Assembly (NCBI RefSeq): GCF_003576375.1
Contig: NZ_QWGE01000001.1
Location: 310,001 to 374,000, forward strand
Reading direction: 5' to 3'
Length of the DNA: 64,000 bases
From: Pontibacter oryzae
Lineage (GTDB): Bacteria > Bacteroidota > Bacteroidia > Cytophagales > Hymenobacteraceae
Part shown: one piece after another, positions 45,136 to 55,013 of the stretch
Layout: every line of letters begins with the position of its first letter
Position numbering within the stretch: the first letter of the stretch is position 1
Translations under genes and position numbers: made by a program
The notes under the pieces: model-generated
What the model was told of the DNA's origin: nothing
Seen by the model: the letters and a program-made list of their open reading frames with translations, nothing else
Database searches by the model: none

Positions 45136-46461
45136 TTAGTAACTTTGTTTGTTGTCTATGTCATCTGATAAGAAGCCCTTTAGCTTCTGCAACAGCCCCC
45201 CGCCATTGTTGCTTGCCGGGCTTTTTTGCTCAGCAGGCCTAACATAGTCATGTTCTTCTGTTTGGATGTAGCGTTCCACACGTTGGTCTAATGGCTGATA
45301 GCCGGCCAATACCAAGCCAACGGTAGTGGCATACATTGGGCTTTTCACAGCTTCGATCTTTGAACGGCCTAAGTGCTCGTTCGGGTAGCCGATACGCGTG
45401 TCCATGCCAGTAATGTACTCCACCAACTGCACAAGGTTCTGAAGTTGCGCCCCGCCCCCAGTGATCACAATACCACCGGCAAGACTGTTGGCGTAGCCTG
45501 AGCGAACGATCTCAGCATAAACCAACTCAACTATCTCTTCCATTCTGGCTTCAATAATAAATGCCAGGTTTTTGATGGATATCTCTTTAGGTGTACGGTC
45601 GCGCAGGCCAGGTATAGATACGATCTCGTTATCAGATGCCTCATCGGCTATGGCTTTGCCAAACTTCACCTTCAGTTGCTCGGCCTGGTTCTGCATAACC
45701 ATGCAGCCCTGCTTAATATCTGAAGTGATGATGTGCCCTCCAAAAGGAAGAACTGCCGTATGGCGGATAATATTGTCCTTGAAGATAGCCAGATCTGTTG
45801 TACCTCCACCAATATCTACCAATGCAACACCCGCTTCTTTCTCCTCATCGCTCAGCACTGACATACTTGAAGCAAGCGGCTCAAGTATCAATTGATCAAT
45901 TTCTAAGCCAGCGCGGGTTACGCATTTGTTTATGTTGTTAATGGCATTGGACTGCGCCGTGATAATGTGGAAGTTACCTTCCAGGCGCACACCAGACATG
46001 CCAACAGGGTCTACAATGCCTTCCTCGTAATCTACTTTATACTCCTGCGGCATTACATGAATGATCTCGCTGCCTGGAGGAGTTACCAGCCGATACATAT
46101 CGTTTGTAAGACGGTTCACGTCCTCCACACGGATCTCGTGGTCTGTTACCTGGCGTGTAATACTGCCATTGTGCTGCAGGCTCTTTATGTGCTGGCCGGC
46201 AATCCCAACATTTACGACACCAATATTAATTTTTGCCTGCTCTTCAGCCTGACTTATCGCCTTTTTAATGGCTTCAACAGTCTTATCGATATTGCTCACG
46301 ATGCCTCTTACTACACCCTCCGACACGGCTTTACCCATGCCCAATATCTCTAGCTTGCCAAATTCATTTTTCCGACCAACAAGTGCGCAAACCTTGGTTG
46401 TGCCAATATCCAAGCCTACTACAATTTTGTCGTTCTGCATATTTTCGTTCGTTATTCGCAA
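45136..46461 (-). CDS. ftsA: Cell division protein FtsA
   Basis: A 441-aa actin-family ATPase that tethers FtsZ to the membrane. Phosphate-1 motif VGLDIGTTKVCALVG, phosphate-2 VALVDIGGGTTDLAIF and the adenosine motif IVITGGGAQL are visible. The C-terminus LLQKLKGFLSDD is a plausible amphipathic membrane helix. It overlaps ftsQ by 10 bp. Confidence 0.96.
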   Translation of the reverse strand: MRITNENMQNDKIVVGLDIGTTKVCALVGRKNEFGKLEILGMGKAVSEGVVRGIVSNIDKTVEAIKKAISQAEEQAKINIGVVNVGIAGQHIKSLQHNGSITRQVTDHEIRVEDVNRLTNDMYRLVTPPGSEIIHVMPQEYKVDYEEGIVDPVGMSGVRLEGNFHIITAQSNAINNINKCVTRAGLEIDQLILEPLASSMSVLSDEEKEAGVALVDIGGGTTDLAIFKDNIIRHTAVLPFGGHIITSDIKQGCMVMQNQAEQLKVKFGKAIADEASDNEIVSIPGLRDRTPKEISIKNLAFIIEARMEEIVELVYAEIVRSGYANSLAGGIVITGGGAQLQNLVQLVEYITGMDTRIGYPNEHLGRSKIEAVKSPMYATTVGLVLAGYQPLDQRVERYIQTEEHDYVRPAEQKSPASNNGGGLLQKLKGFLSDDIDNKQSY

Positions 46462-47213
46462 ATAATCTGTTCTTCAAACTCAACATTAACCCGTTTGTAC
46501 CGGTCCCACCCCATTGTTGGCAGGATTTCTTTGTACAGCACGGCTAATTTTTTAAACTTCTCTTCTACCTTAACGGGCTTGCCAAACTCTATCGTATGGT
46601 CGCCTACTTGTGGTAAAAAAGATACTTTGCCCTTACCATCTATGTGCATCTGGGCAAGTTGGGCCTTCCAAAACTCATCTTTCTCGATGAACTGAAGCAA
46701 TGAAAGGTAAGACTGGCCTAAGGAGTCTTTAAAGAACCCTTTATCAGTTGGCTTAATAAGAGCTGACTTAGTTATCGGGATTACACGAGCGGTGTACCTA
46801 TCAGAGAGTGGGAGAATGTTCCCCTCGGCGTCAATGTAAACATCTTGATCTTGTCGTATAATTCTAGCAATAGGCCTGTTCTGTTTTACAAATACCTGTA
46901 TGTTGCCATCTAACCCCCTGTAAACCTCTGCATCCTTTACAAACTTGTTGGCTTCGATGCGCTTCTCAAGGTTTTTCAGGTCGATGTCCTGATTCGAAAG
47001 CCCTTCCAGTTTCCGATCTCCCTCGCGGGTTAGCAGATTCCGAACCTCCTTATCCCCAATAAAGTAATTGTTGTACTCATTATCAATTCTTATTGACACT
47101 TTTTCACAGATTTTTTCATTTTGACGTGAAGATGAAAATGCTGCCAAAGCGCCGATCGTGACAATGCTACAACCTGCAAAAATTAAAGATTTTATTCTAC
47201 TATTCAAGCCCAT
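46452..47213 (-). CDS. ftsQ: Cell division protein FtsQ
   Basis: A 253-aa bitopic membrane protein: one helix at about 10-27, then a POTRA-like domain (VRNLLTREGDRKLEGL) and a beta domain. It links early and late divisome proteins from the periplasm. Sequence conservation is weak in this family, so the assignment rests on position between murC and ftsA, length and topology. It overlaps murC by 14 bp and ftsA by 10 bp. Confidence 0.88.
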   Translation of the reverse strand: MGLNSRIKSLIFAGCSIVTIGALAAFSSSRQNEKICEKVSIRIDNEYNNYFIGDKEVRNLLTREGDRKLEGLSNQDIDLKNLEKRIEANKFVKDAEVYRGLDGNIQVFVKQNRPIARIIRQDQDVYIDAEGNILPLSDRYTARVIPITKSALIKPTDKGFFKDSLGQSYLSLLQFIEKDEFWKAQLAQMHIDGKGKVSFLPQVGDHTIEFGKPVKVEEKFKKLAVLYKEILPTMGWDRYKRVNVEFEEQIICE

Positions 47214-48609
47214 TGCGTTTATTTTCTAAAAAATTTCTGATAGGCCTCACTAATGTATCAATATCGCCTGCTCCTAGTGTAGCTAAAACCTCAAAATTAT
47301 CATTCTGAAGCAGATTTTCGAGTATATCGTTCTTCTTCAATATTTCTTTTGACGCACAAGAAACTTGCTGTAAAATTAAGTCGGAAGTAACTCCATTTAT
47401 AGGTTTTTCGCGCGCGGGGTATATATCCAAGAGTGCAAGTTCATCTGCCTGGCTCAAACTTAGTGCAAATTCTGCTGCAAAATCGCGTGTACGGCTGTAG
47501 AGATGCGGCTGAAATATCACTTTAATTCGCCTACCCGGGTACAAGGCCCGCAACGATTTCATGAAAGCATCAATCTCCTTTGGATGGTGTGCATAGTCAT
47601 CTATATAAACCACTCCTTCATCTTCATACACAAACTCAAAGCGGCGCTTTACACCTTTAAAAGACTCTATGCCAGCTTTTATACTTTCCGCTGGCACTTG
47701 AAGCACTTGGGCAGCAAGTATGGCAGCCAGCGTATTCTCAGCATTATGGAAACCCGGCACCCCGAGCCTTACCCCGGATAGGTTTGCAAAAGGAGTAATA
47801 GCATCAAACTCGAACCATCGCCCTTCTATCTGCAAGCCATTAAGGTGTGCATCACCTTTATCGAGGCTGTACTCAAACACGTGTACGCCTTCCTGTATTT
47901 TATCGGTTAACCGCGCATCGATGCCCTCATGTATAAACAAATACCCTCCCGGCTTCACCTGGCTAATAAAATGCTGGAACGTGCGCACCAGCTCTTCCTT
48001 GTCGCCATAGATATCCAAATGGTCTGGATCCGTGGAGGTGACTATCGCCACATCCGGGAACAGCGTCAGGAAAGAGCGGTCATACTCATCGGCTTCTACT
48101 ACCACTACTTCTCTATCAGCAGTGCCTTTGCCAATCAGCAGGTTGGAATTTAGGTTAGTGGAGATGCCGCCTAAAAAAGCAGAGCAATCCACGCCAGCAT
48201 GGTGTAGCAAGTGTGCCACAATAGATGACGTGGTTGTTTTGCCATGCGTACCCGCCACTGCAACGGTATACGCCGAGGCAGTGATAATGCCCAGTACTTC
48301 AGAACGCTTTTTAATTGCATAATTCTGCCCTTTCAGGTAAGCCCACTCCTGATGGTCTGCCGGTATGGCCGGCGTAAGCACCACTAAGGTTTTCTCAATG
48401 TCCTGAAGGATTTCCTGCGGCAACAGCGCCGGGTCATCCTCATAGTGTATAGCAATGCCTTCCTGCTCCAGTGCCTCGGTCAGGGTGGTGCGCGTTTTAT
48501 CATAACCCCACACCGGATACCCTTTGGCATGGAACCAGCGAGCAATGGCGCTCATCCCGATGCCGCCAATGCCTAGAAAGTATACATAGCTATAGTTATC
48601 CAGTCTCAC
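47200..48609 (-). CDS. murC: UDP-N-acetylmuramate-L-alanine ligase
   Basis: A 469-aa Mur ligase that adds L-Ala to UDP-MurNAc. The N-terminal Rossmann motif GIGGIGMSAIARW, ATP loop VAGTHGKTTTSSIVAH, and the central YDRSFLTLFPDVAI and DDYAHHPKEI motifs are present. It overlaps murG by 4 bp. Confidence 0.96.
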   Translation of the reverse strand: MRLDNYSYVYFLGIGGIGMSAIARWFHAKGYPVWGYDKTRTTLTEALEQEGIAIHYEDDPALLPQEILQDIEKTLVVLTPAIPADHQEWAYLKGQNYAIKKRSEVLGIITASAYTVAVAGTHGKTTTSSIVAHLLHHAGVDCSAFLGGISTNLNSNLLIGKGTADREVVVVEADEYDRSFLTLFPDVAIVTSTDPDHLDIYGDKEELVRTFQHFISQVKPGGYLFIHEGIDARLTDKIQEGVHVFEYSLDKGDAHLNGLQIEGRWFEFDAITPFANLSGVRLGVPGFHNAENTLAAILAAQVLQVPAESIKAGIESFKGVKRRFEFVYEDEGVVYIDDYAHHPKEIDAFMKSLRALYPGRRIKVIFQPHLYSRTRDFAAEFALSLSQADELALLDIYPAREKPINGVTSDLILQQVSCASKEILKKNDILENLLQNDNFEVLATLGAGDIDTLVRPIRNFLENKRNGLE

Positions 48610-49718
48610 TTGATCAACTTTATCAGTTCATTTACAATATCAATGGCGGCATTTGGCCGGGCCATTTTAAGTATATTCTGATGCAGGCGCTGCTGCTCCT
48701 TCTCATCCTGCAATAACTGCAACGTGGTTGAGATAAGCTTTTCAGCGGATTCTGCGTCTTTTACAAGTATGGCTGCCTCTTGCTGCACGAGGGCCATGGC
48801 ATTTTTAGTCTGATGGTCTTCGGCAACGTTAGGAGAAGGTACTAATACTGCCGGTTTCCCGGCCAGGCACAGCTCCGAGATAGACAAGGCTCCTGCCCGT
48901 GAGATGACAACATCTGCGGCGGCATAAGCCAGATCCATGCGTTTGATGAACTCATGCGCCCCGATGCCCTGCGCTTTATACTTTACCTCCAACTGCTGTG
49001 CCTGCGGGTAAAACGCCTTTCCCGTTTGCCAGATCAGCTGGTAACCGGCTTTAGCTATACTTTCCAGGCCGGCTGCCATACTTTGGTTAATGGTTCTGGC
49101 CCCCAGGCTTCCGCCAATCACAAGTATGGTTTTCTTGTCGGGGTTCAGGTTGAAGTGCTGCATGGCCTCTTCGCGCTTGCCCTCTAGAGCCATAATATCT
49201 GAGCGAACTGGGTTTCCGGTCAGCACTAGCTTGTCGGCCGGGAAAAAGGATTCCATGTTCGGGTAAGCCACGCATACTTTATCAACCCGCTTTGCCAGCA
49301 ATTTATTGGTGATGCCTGCGTAAGAGTTCTGTTCCTGTATTAAGGCCGGGATGTTACGCGCAGTGGCTGCGTACAGTAACGGGCCACTGGCATAGCCTCC
49401 CACACCTACCACGGCATCAGGCTTAAAGTCTTTTATAATTTTATGCGAGGCGCGGATACTGGACAGCACCTTTAGTGGGAAAGACAGGTTATCCAGCGTG
49501 AGACGGCGTTGCAAACCGCTGATCCAAAGGCCCATGATCTTGTAGCCTGCCTCCGGCACGCGCGTCATTTCCATACGGCCTTGTGCGCCGACAAACAGAA
49601 TCTCTGTTTCCGGGTTAACCGTACGCAACTGGTTGGCAATGGCAACGGCAGGGTAAATATGCCCACCTGTGCCGCCACCGCTTATAATTACACGATATGG
49701 TCTTTGCTGCTTAGGCAT
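48606..49718 (-). CDS. murG: UDP-GlcNAc:undecaprenyl-PP-MurNAc-pentapeptide GlcNAc transferase
   Basis: A 370-aa GT28 glycosyltransferase converting lipid I to lipid II at the inner membrane face. The two G-loops (ISGGGTGGHIYPAVAIA and VIGGSLGARTIN) and the donor-site stretch VISRAGALSISEL are typical. It overlaps ftsW by 8 bp. Confidence 0.96.
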   Translation of the reverse strand: MPKQQRPYRVIISGGGTGGHIYPAVAIANQLRTVNPETEILFVGAQGRMEMTRVPEAGYKIMGLWISGLQRRLTLDNLSFPLKVLSSIRASHKIIKDFKPDAVVGVGGYASGPLLYAATARNIPALIQEQNSYAGITNKLLAKRVDKVCVAYPNMESFFPADKLVLTGNPVRSDIMALEGKREEAMQHFNLNPDKKTILVIGGSLGARTINQSMAAGLESIAKAGYQLIWQTGKAFYPQAQQLEVKYKAQGIGAHEFIKRMDLAYAAADVVISRAGALSISELCLAGKPAVLVPSPNVAEDHQTKNAMALVQQEAAILVKDAESAEKLISTTLQLLQDEKEQQRLHQNILKMARPNAAIDIVNELIKLIK

Positions 49719-50877
49719 TGGCCGGTACGTTTATAGGTGCATTAACTGGTGTGCCGAGGGCTTCGCGCTGCGCCTCATCATCGGTGCGACTCACGCTAAG
49801 TATAATTCCGATGGAAATTCCGGTAAAGATCAGGGAGGTGCCACCCATACTTAGCAATGGCAACGGCAAACCAGTGATCGGACCTAAACCAACGGCCACG
49901 GCCATATTTACCATTCCCTGCAATACTAAGCTGAAGCTTAGCCCAGCGGAAAGCAGACCGCCAAAGGCTCCGTTGCTTTTGCTAACGGTTACCAAGCCGC
50001 GGTAAAGCAGAGCCAGGTATAAAAAGAGCACTACCACACCTCCCAGCAAACCATATTCCTCAAGTATGATGGCATAGATAAAGTCGGAGTACGGGTGTGG
50101 TAAAATGTCGCGTTGGTCGCTGTTACCAGGTCCTTTTCCTACTACCCCACCGGTGGCAATGGCGATGTAGGATTGCTCCAGTTGAAAGGGCACCTCGTTC
50201 GGGTCCATAAAATCCTGGAAGCGGCTAACGGCGGTTTCCATACGCTGGCCTGCTGCCAAGGCTCCGCCTCCCACTACTACACCTATCAGTACCACGCTTG
50301 CCAGGTACTTAAACGGCACACGCCCGATGAACATAAGAAGCATACAGGTGGCGAAAAGCAGAACGGCTGTAGACGTGTTGGTAAGCGCGATCAAGGCGCA
50401 GATAACTACCGTCCAGATAAGCATCGGCACTAAGGTTTTTTTCCAATCGGCCAGCTCGCGCTGCTTTTTAGAGAGCATGCTTGCCAGATAAGAAATCAGG
50501 GCCAGCTTGGCTAAATCCGAAGGCTGGAAGGTCTGGTTTATCACCGGAATCGTGATCCAGCGGGAAGCATCGTTAATGTTGGAGCCGTAAAAGAAGGTCA
50601 CTATCAGCAACGGCGCTGAAATGATAAGCGCTACCAGCGAAAGCCTGGAGTAATAGCGGTACGGGATTTTGTGCGCTGCCCACATGAAGGCAAGGCCTAC
50701 CAAAATCAGGAAGGTATGCTTGAAGAGGAAATACTCTGTGTTGCCTTCCATCTTCTTGTAAGCCAATGTACCGGTGGCAGAGTAAACCACCGCCACGCTT
50801 ATAAGCGAGAACGCAATCACGATACCCCACAAAACGGAGTCGCCCTTCAGGTTTTTCTGTAACCACTGCTTTATCAT
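49711..50877 (-). CDS. ftsW: Lipid II polymerase FtsW (SEDS family)
   Basis: A 388-aa polytopic SEDS glycosyltransferase with about ten helices, polymerising septal peptidoglycan together with FtsI. The signature LSMGGTSLIFTGISIGIIL near the C-terminus and GKGPGNSDQRDILPHPYSDF in the large periplasmic loop, containing the catalytic Asp region, are intact. It lies 18 bp after murD. Confidence 0.95.
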   Translation of the reverse strand: MIKQWLQKNLKGDSVLWGIVIAFSLISVAVVYSATGTLAYKKMEGNTEYFLFKHTFLILVGLAFMWAAHKIPYRYYSRLSLVALIISAPLLIVTFFYGSNINDASRWITIPVINQTFQPSDLAKLALISYLASMLSKKQRELADWKKTLVPMLIWTVVICALIALTNTSTAVLLFATCMLLMFIGRVPFKYLASVVLIGVVVGGGALAAGQRMETAVSRFQDFMDPNEVPFQLEQSYIAIATGGVVGKGPGNSDQRDILPHPYSDFIYAIILEEYGLLGGVVVLFLYLALLYRGLVTVSKSNGAFGGLLSAGLSFSLVLQGMVNMAVAVGLGPITGLPLPLLSMGGTSLIFTGISIGIILSVSRTDDEAQREALGTPVNAPINVPANA

Positions 50878-50895
50878 ACTCTTCCGGCTTAAATA

Positions 50896-52239
50896 TTATT
50901 TCTTCAGCACAATTTTCTCCACAGCCTCTTTAAATCGCTGTCCGCGGTGTTCGTAATTATCAAATAAATCGAAGCTTGCGCAGGCTGGCGATAGCAACAC
51001 TACATCGCCGGGCGTTGCCAGCGAACGGCTCAAGCGTACGGCATAGTCTATAGAAGTTGTTTCGGCGATAATCGGCACAATGCGCCCAAATGCCTGCTTT
51101 AGTTTTTCGTTGTCTTTGCCAAGGCAAACCAGCACCTTTACCTTTTCACGGGCCAGTTCTCCCAGGGTGCTGTAGTCGTTGCCTTTGTCCACGCCGCCGG
51201 CAATCCAGATAATAGGCTGCTTAATGCCTTCCAGGGCATACCAAACGGCTTCCACGTTGGTGGCTTTGGAGTCGTTGATGTAGGTTACCTCTTTGGCAAA
51301 GCCCACATGCTGCAAGCGGTGCTCGGCGTTCTCAAAGGTCTCCAGGGCCTTCTCGATGTCTTGGTCAGCCACGCCCATCAGTTTTGCCACCCCTACGGCA
51401 GCCATGGTGTTATATTGGTTATGCTTCCCGATCAGGCCTGAGTTGGAGGTATCCACTGTGCCTTCGTAGAATTTTTCTGTAACCCGGATGTTCTTGCCCT
51501 CGAAGTATACTTTGGCGTTTTCCGCGCCTTCCAGCGAGAAAGGCATAGCTGTTCCGCCGAAATTCGCTGAATCAAAAGCTTTGGCAATGTTGGCATCATC
51601 GGCGTTGAAAAGGAAGAAATCTGCACCGGTCATGTTCTGGGCCACGCGCAGTTTAGAGGCTGCGTAGCGCTCCATACTGTTGCCGTAGCGGTCCAGGTGG
51701 TCCGGGGTGATGTTCATCAGCACGGCAATGTGCGCCTTAAACTGGTACATGTTATCCAGTTGGAAACTGCTCAGCTCCACCACGAAGTAATCATACTTGT
51801 TTTCAATCACCTTCTCGGCCAGGCTCTCACCGATGTTTCCGGCCAAGCTCACGTTTAAACCTGCGTTTTTCAGCAAGTGATAAGTGAGCAGCGTAGTAGT
51901 GGTTTTGCCGTTGGTGCCCGTGATGCAGATAAACTTTGCTTGCGTGTAACGCGCGGCAAACTCTATCTCCGAGATCACCGGGATATCTTTCTTTACAGCC
52001 TCCTGAATGATAGGCGCTGTATCCGGAATGCCCGGGCTCTTCATGATCTGGTCTGCGGCAAGTATGCGCTCGGTAGTATGCGTGCCTTCCTCGTAAGGGA
52101 TGGCAGCCATAGCGAGCTTAGCCTTGTATTGCTCCTTTATCTCGTTTTTATCAGACACAAACACTTCGAGGCCCTTTGTCTTTGCCAGCAAAGCTGCCCC
52201 TACACCACTTTCTCCCGCACCAAGTATCGCTAATTTCAT
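50896..52239 (-). CDS. murD: UDP-N-acetylmuramoylalanine-D-glutamate ligase
   Basis: A 447-aa Mur ligase adding D-Glu. N-terminal LGAGESGVGAALLA, ATP loop ITGTNGKTTTTLLTYH, MNITPDHLDRYG and NDSKATNVEAVW are typical. It is encoded between ftsW and mraY. Confidence 0.96.
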   Translation of the reverse strand: MKLAILGAGESGVGAALLAKTKGLEVFVSDKNEIKEQYKAKLAMAAIPYEEGTHTTERILAADQIMKSPGIPDTAPIIQEAVKKDIPVISEIEFAARYTQAKFICITGTNGKTTTTLLTYHLLKNAGLNVSLAGNIGESLAEKVIENKYDYFVVELSSFQLDNMYQFKAHIAVLMNITPDHLDRYGNSMERYAASKLRVAQNMTGADFFLFNADDANIAKAFDSANFGGTAMPFSLEGAENAKVYFEGKNIRVTEKFYEGTVDTSNSGLIGKHNQYNTMAAVGVAKLMGVADQDIEKALETFENAEHRLQHVGFAKEVTYINDSKATNVEAVWYALEGIKQPIIWIAGGVDKGNDYSTLGELAREKVKVLVCLGKDNEKLKQAFGRIVPIIAETTSIDYAVRLSRSLATPGDVVLLSPACASFDLFDNYEHRGQRFKEAVEKIVLKK

Positions 52240-52271
52240 AGTATGTATTTGTGTTATGCGTTGTCTGTTTA

Positions 52272-53492
52272 TTATCTGAGCTTAAGCGTTGCCAATGTTA
52301 GGATGGCCAGCATGATGCCTACAATCCAGAAGCGGCCTACGATCTTAGACTCGTGGTAGCCCAGCTTTTGGTAATGGTGGTGCAGCGGCGACATTTTAAA
52401 GATGCGACGGCCCTCGCCATATTTCTTTTTGGTGTACTTAAAGTAACTCACCTGCAGCATTACCGATAAGTTTTCTACTAAGAAGATACCGCAAAGTATA
52501 GGTATAAGCAGCTCTTTGCGTATGATAAGCGCCAAAACCGCAATGATGCCGCCTATGGAAAGGCTGCCCGTGTCGCCCATAAAAACCTGTGCCGGGTAGG
52601 TGTTGTACCACAAGAAACCCACGCAGCCTCCCACAAAGGCAAGACAGAAAATGGCCAGCTCACCGGAGTTCGGTATGAACATGATGTCCAGGTAATCAGC
52701 GAAAATGGTGTTACCCGAAACGTATGTAAAAATGGCCAGCGTAGTGCCAATTATGGCAGATGTCCCGGCAGCCAGGCCATCAATGCCGTCCGTGATGTTC
52801 GCGCCGTTAGATACTGCCGTGATGACCAGGATTACAAAGGGAATGTACAGGTAGCAAGACCAACCCTCAAACAATGGGCCTGCAAAGGAGAACAGGTTGC
52901 AATAGTCTAGCTCGTTGTTTTTTCGGAACGGGATAGTAGTGATCATGCTATGCACATCTACAAACTTAGTAGATGCGTTAACCGCAGATGTCGAGCCGTC
53001 GCTGAAGATATACTGGCGCACCACCACATCATCGTTGAAGTATAGCGTCAGGCCCACAATCAGCCCCAGGCCAATCTGGCCCAAGATCTTAAACCTGCCA
53101 GCCAGGCCTTCTTTGTTCTTCTTGAATACCTTGATGTAATCGTCTAGGAAACCGATAAGCCCGAGCCAAACCGTAGACACGATCATCAGCTGCACGTACA
53201 CGTTGTCAAGGCGCGCAAAAAGCAGCACCGGCACAAGTATGGCCATTATGATGATAAGCCCGCCCATCGTTGGCGTTCCCTTTTTTTCAATCTGGCCTTC
53301 CAGCCCAAGGTCGCGGATTGACTCGCCAACCTGCTTGCGCTGCAAAACTTTTATAAGCTTTCCGCCAAAGATCATCGCGATGAGAAGCGACACAAGTGTA
53401 GCCATACCTGCCCGGAAGGAAATATACTGGAAAACTCCAGCCCCGAAGAGATCGAACTCGCGGTCCAGGTATGTGAAGAGGTGATAAAGCAT
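52272..53492 (-). CDS. mraY: Phospho-N-acetylmuramoyl-pentapeptide transferase
   Basis: A 406-aa polytopic enzyme making lipid I from UDP-MurNAc-pentapeptide and undecaprenyl phosphate. Motifs [43 protein letters not shown] and [14 protein letters not shown] are intact. It is about 45 residues longer than the E. coli enzyme because of a loop insert (about 180-215), as in other Bacteroidota. Confidence 0.96.
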   Translation of the reverse strand: MLYHLFTYLDREFDLFGAGVFQYISFRAGMATLVSLLIAMIFGGKLIKVLQRKQVGESIRDLGLEGQIEKKGTPTMGGLIIIMAILVPVLLFARLDNVYVQLMIVSTVWLGLIGFLDDYIKVFKKNKEGLAGRFKILGQIGLGLIVGLTLYFNDDVVVRQYIFSDGSTSAVNASTKFVDVHSMITTIPFRKNNELDYCNLFSFAGPLFEGWSCYLYIPFVILVITAVSNGANITDGIDGLAAGTSAIIGTTLAIFTYVSGNTIFADYLDIMFIPNSGELAIFCLAFVGGCVGFLWYNTYPAQVFMGDTGSLSIGGIIAVLALIIRKELLIPILCGIFLVENLSVMLQVSYFKYTKKKYGEGRRIFKMSPLHHHYQKLGYHESKIVGRFWIVGIMLAILTLATLKLR

Positions 53493-53549
53493 TTAGTTAA
53501 AATTCGGTTCCTTTGGCTGTTTTTAAATGTTTGGTATTCGGGGTACTGG

Positions 53550-55013
53550 TTATTTGCCGAACTGCTCGAACATGTCGCGCAATATTTTCTTATCATCAAA
53601 ATCGTACTTCACGCCCTTTATCTCCTGGTAGGTTTCGTGGCCCTTGCCGGCAATGAGTATGATGTCGTTTGGCTCGGCCAGCATGCAGGCAGTTTTAATG
53701 GCCTCCTTACGGTCCAGAACCGATAGCGTTTTCTTAAAATCCAGGGGTTTTACGCCTTTCTGCATATCGTCCAAAATGGCTTGCGGCTCCTCAAAGCGTG
53801 GGTTATCCGATGTCAGGATCACTTTATCGCTCAGGCGGCAGGCAATATCGGCCATCACTGGGCGTTTGGCAGCATCGCGGTTCCCGCCGCAGCCCACCAC
53901 GGTAATCACCTTTTGGTTCGGGTCTCTGATTTGCTGGATGGTGTTCAGCACATTTTCCAGCGCATCCGGCGTGTGCGCATAATCCACGATGCCAGTAATT
54001 TGAGAATCCGACACAATGTAGTCGAAACGGCCAGCGGCAGAGTTCAGGCTAGAGAGCACGGTCAGCGTTTCCATCGGGTCCTCGCCCAGCAACACGGCCA
54101 CGCCATAAGCGCCTAATAGGTTGTATGCATTAAAGGCCCCGATCAGCTTGCACCAGATTTCCTGGCCGTCCACCTCCAGGTGCAATCCCTGAATAGTATT
54201 ATCAATTATTCTGGCTTTAAACTCCTCTGCCTTGCGTAAAGCATAAAAATGAGCGCTTGCCTTGGTGTTTTGCACCATAATTGGCCCTCGTTTATCATCT
54301 GCATTAACCAGGGCAAAGGCATTTTTAGGCAGCATATCGAAAAAAGACTTCTTTGCCTTAATATACTCATCGAAACTACCATGGTAATCGAGGTGGTCGT
54401 GGGTGATGTTGGTAAAAACACCACCTGCAAACGTGATGCCCGCCACGCGTTGCTGCACCATGGCATGCGAGCTTACCTCCATAAAACAGTGCGAGCATCC
54501 AGCCTTTACCATTTTAGCAAGCAACTCGTTGAGCCTAATGGCATCCGGCGTGGTGTGCGTGGATGGAATGACCTCCTCGTCTATTTGGTTCTGCACTGTC
54601 GAGATCATGCCTACATGGTAGCCCAGCTCCCTGAAAAGCTTATGCAAGAGCGTTACAGAGGTAGTTTTACCGTTGGTACCAGTTACCCCAATCAGTTTTA
54701 GCTTACGGGAAGGATGCCCGTAAAAAACCGATGCCATCTGGCCTAGCGCCTCGGGTGTGTTTCTCACCTGCACATAGGTCATGCCTTCCTGCAACTGTGC
54801 TGGCAGCGTTTCACAGATAATGGCGGCAGCCTTTGCTGCCTCTGCCTTTGGTATAAACGCATGGCCATCTACCTGCACGCCGGGCATGGCAACAAACATC
54901 ACCCCTTCCTTCGCTTGCCGCGAATCGAAGGTGATGGCCTGCACTTGTACACCAAGCGGGCCATGCGTGCCTAGCACGTTTACATTTTGAAGTATGTTTT
55001 GCAGTAGCTGCAT
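53550..55013 (-). CDS. murE: UDP-MurNAc-L-Ala-D-Glu:meso-DAP ligase
   Basis: A 487-aa Mur ligase. ATP loop VTGTNGKTTSVTLLH and the amino-acid-specificity motif SDNPRFEEPQ are visible; DNPR predicts meso-diaminopimelate as the added residue, so the wall is of the DAP type. It shares one base with ftsI (55013). The next dcw gene in many bacteria, murF, is absent here; mraY follows directly. Confidence 0.96.
   Translation of the reverse strand: MQLLQNILQNVNVLGTHGPLGVQVQAITFDSRQAKEGVMFVAMPGVQVDGHAFIPKAEAAKAAAIICETLPAQLQEGMTYVQVRNTPEALGQMASVFYGHPSRKLKLIGVTGTNGKTTSVTLLHKLFRELGYHVGMISTVQNQIDEEVIPSTHTTPDAIRLNELLAKMVKAGCSHCFMEVSSHAMVQQRVAGITFAGGVFTNITHDHLDYHGSFDEYIKAKKSFFDMLPKNAFALVNADDKRGPIMVQNTKASAHFYALRKAEEFKARIIDNTIQGLHLEVDGQEIWCKLIGAFNAYNLLGAYGVAVLLGEDPMETLTVLSSLNSAAGRFDYIVSDSQITGIVDYAHTPDALENVLNTIQQIRDPNQKVITVVGCGGNRDAAKRPVMADIACRLSDKVILTSDNPRFEEPQAILDDMQKGVKPLDFKKTLSVLDRKEAIKTACMLAEPNDIILIAGKGHETYQEIKGVKYDFDDKKILRDMFEQFGK

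Noticed and set aside
44345-45139. A 264-codon plus-strand frame
   Set aside because: It is antisense to ftsZ, low-complexity Ser/Ala/Pro/Leu text without motifs.
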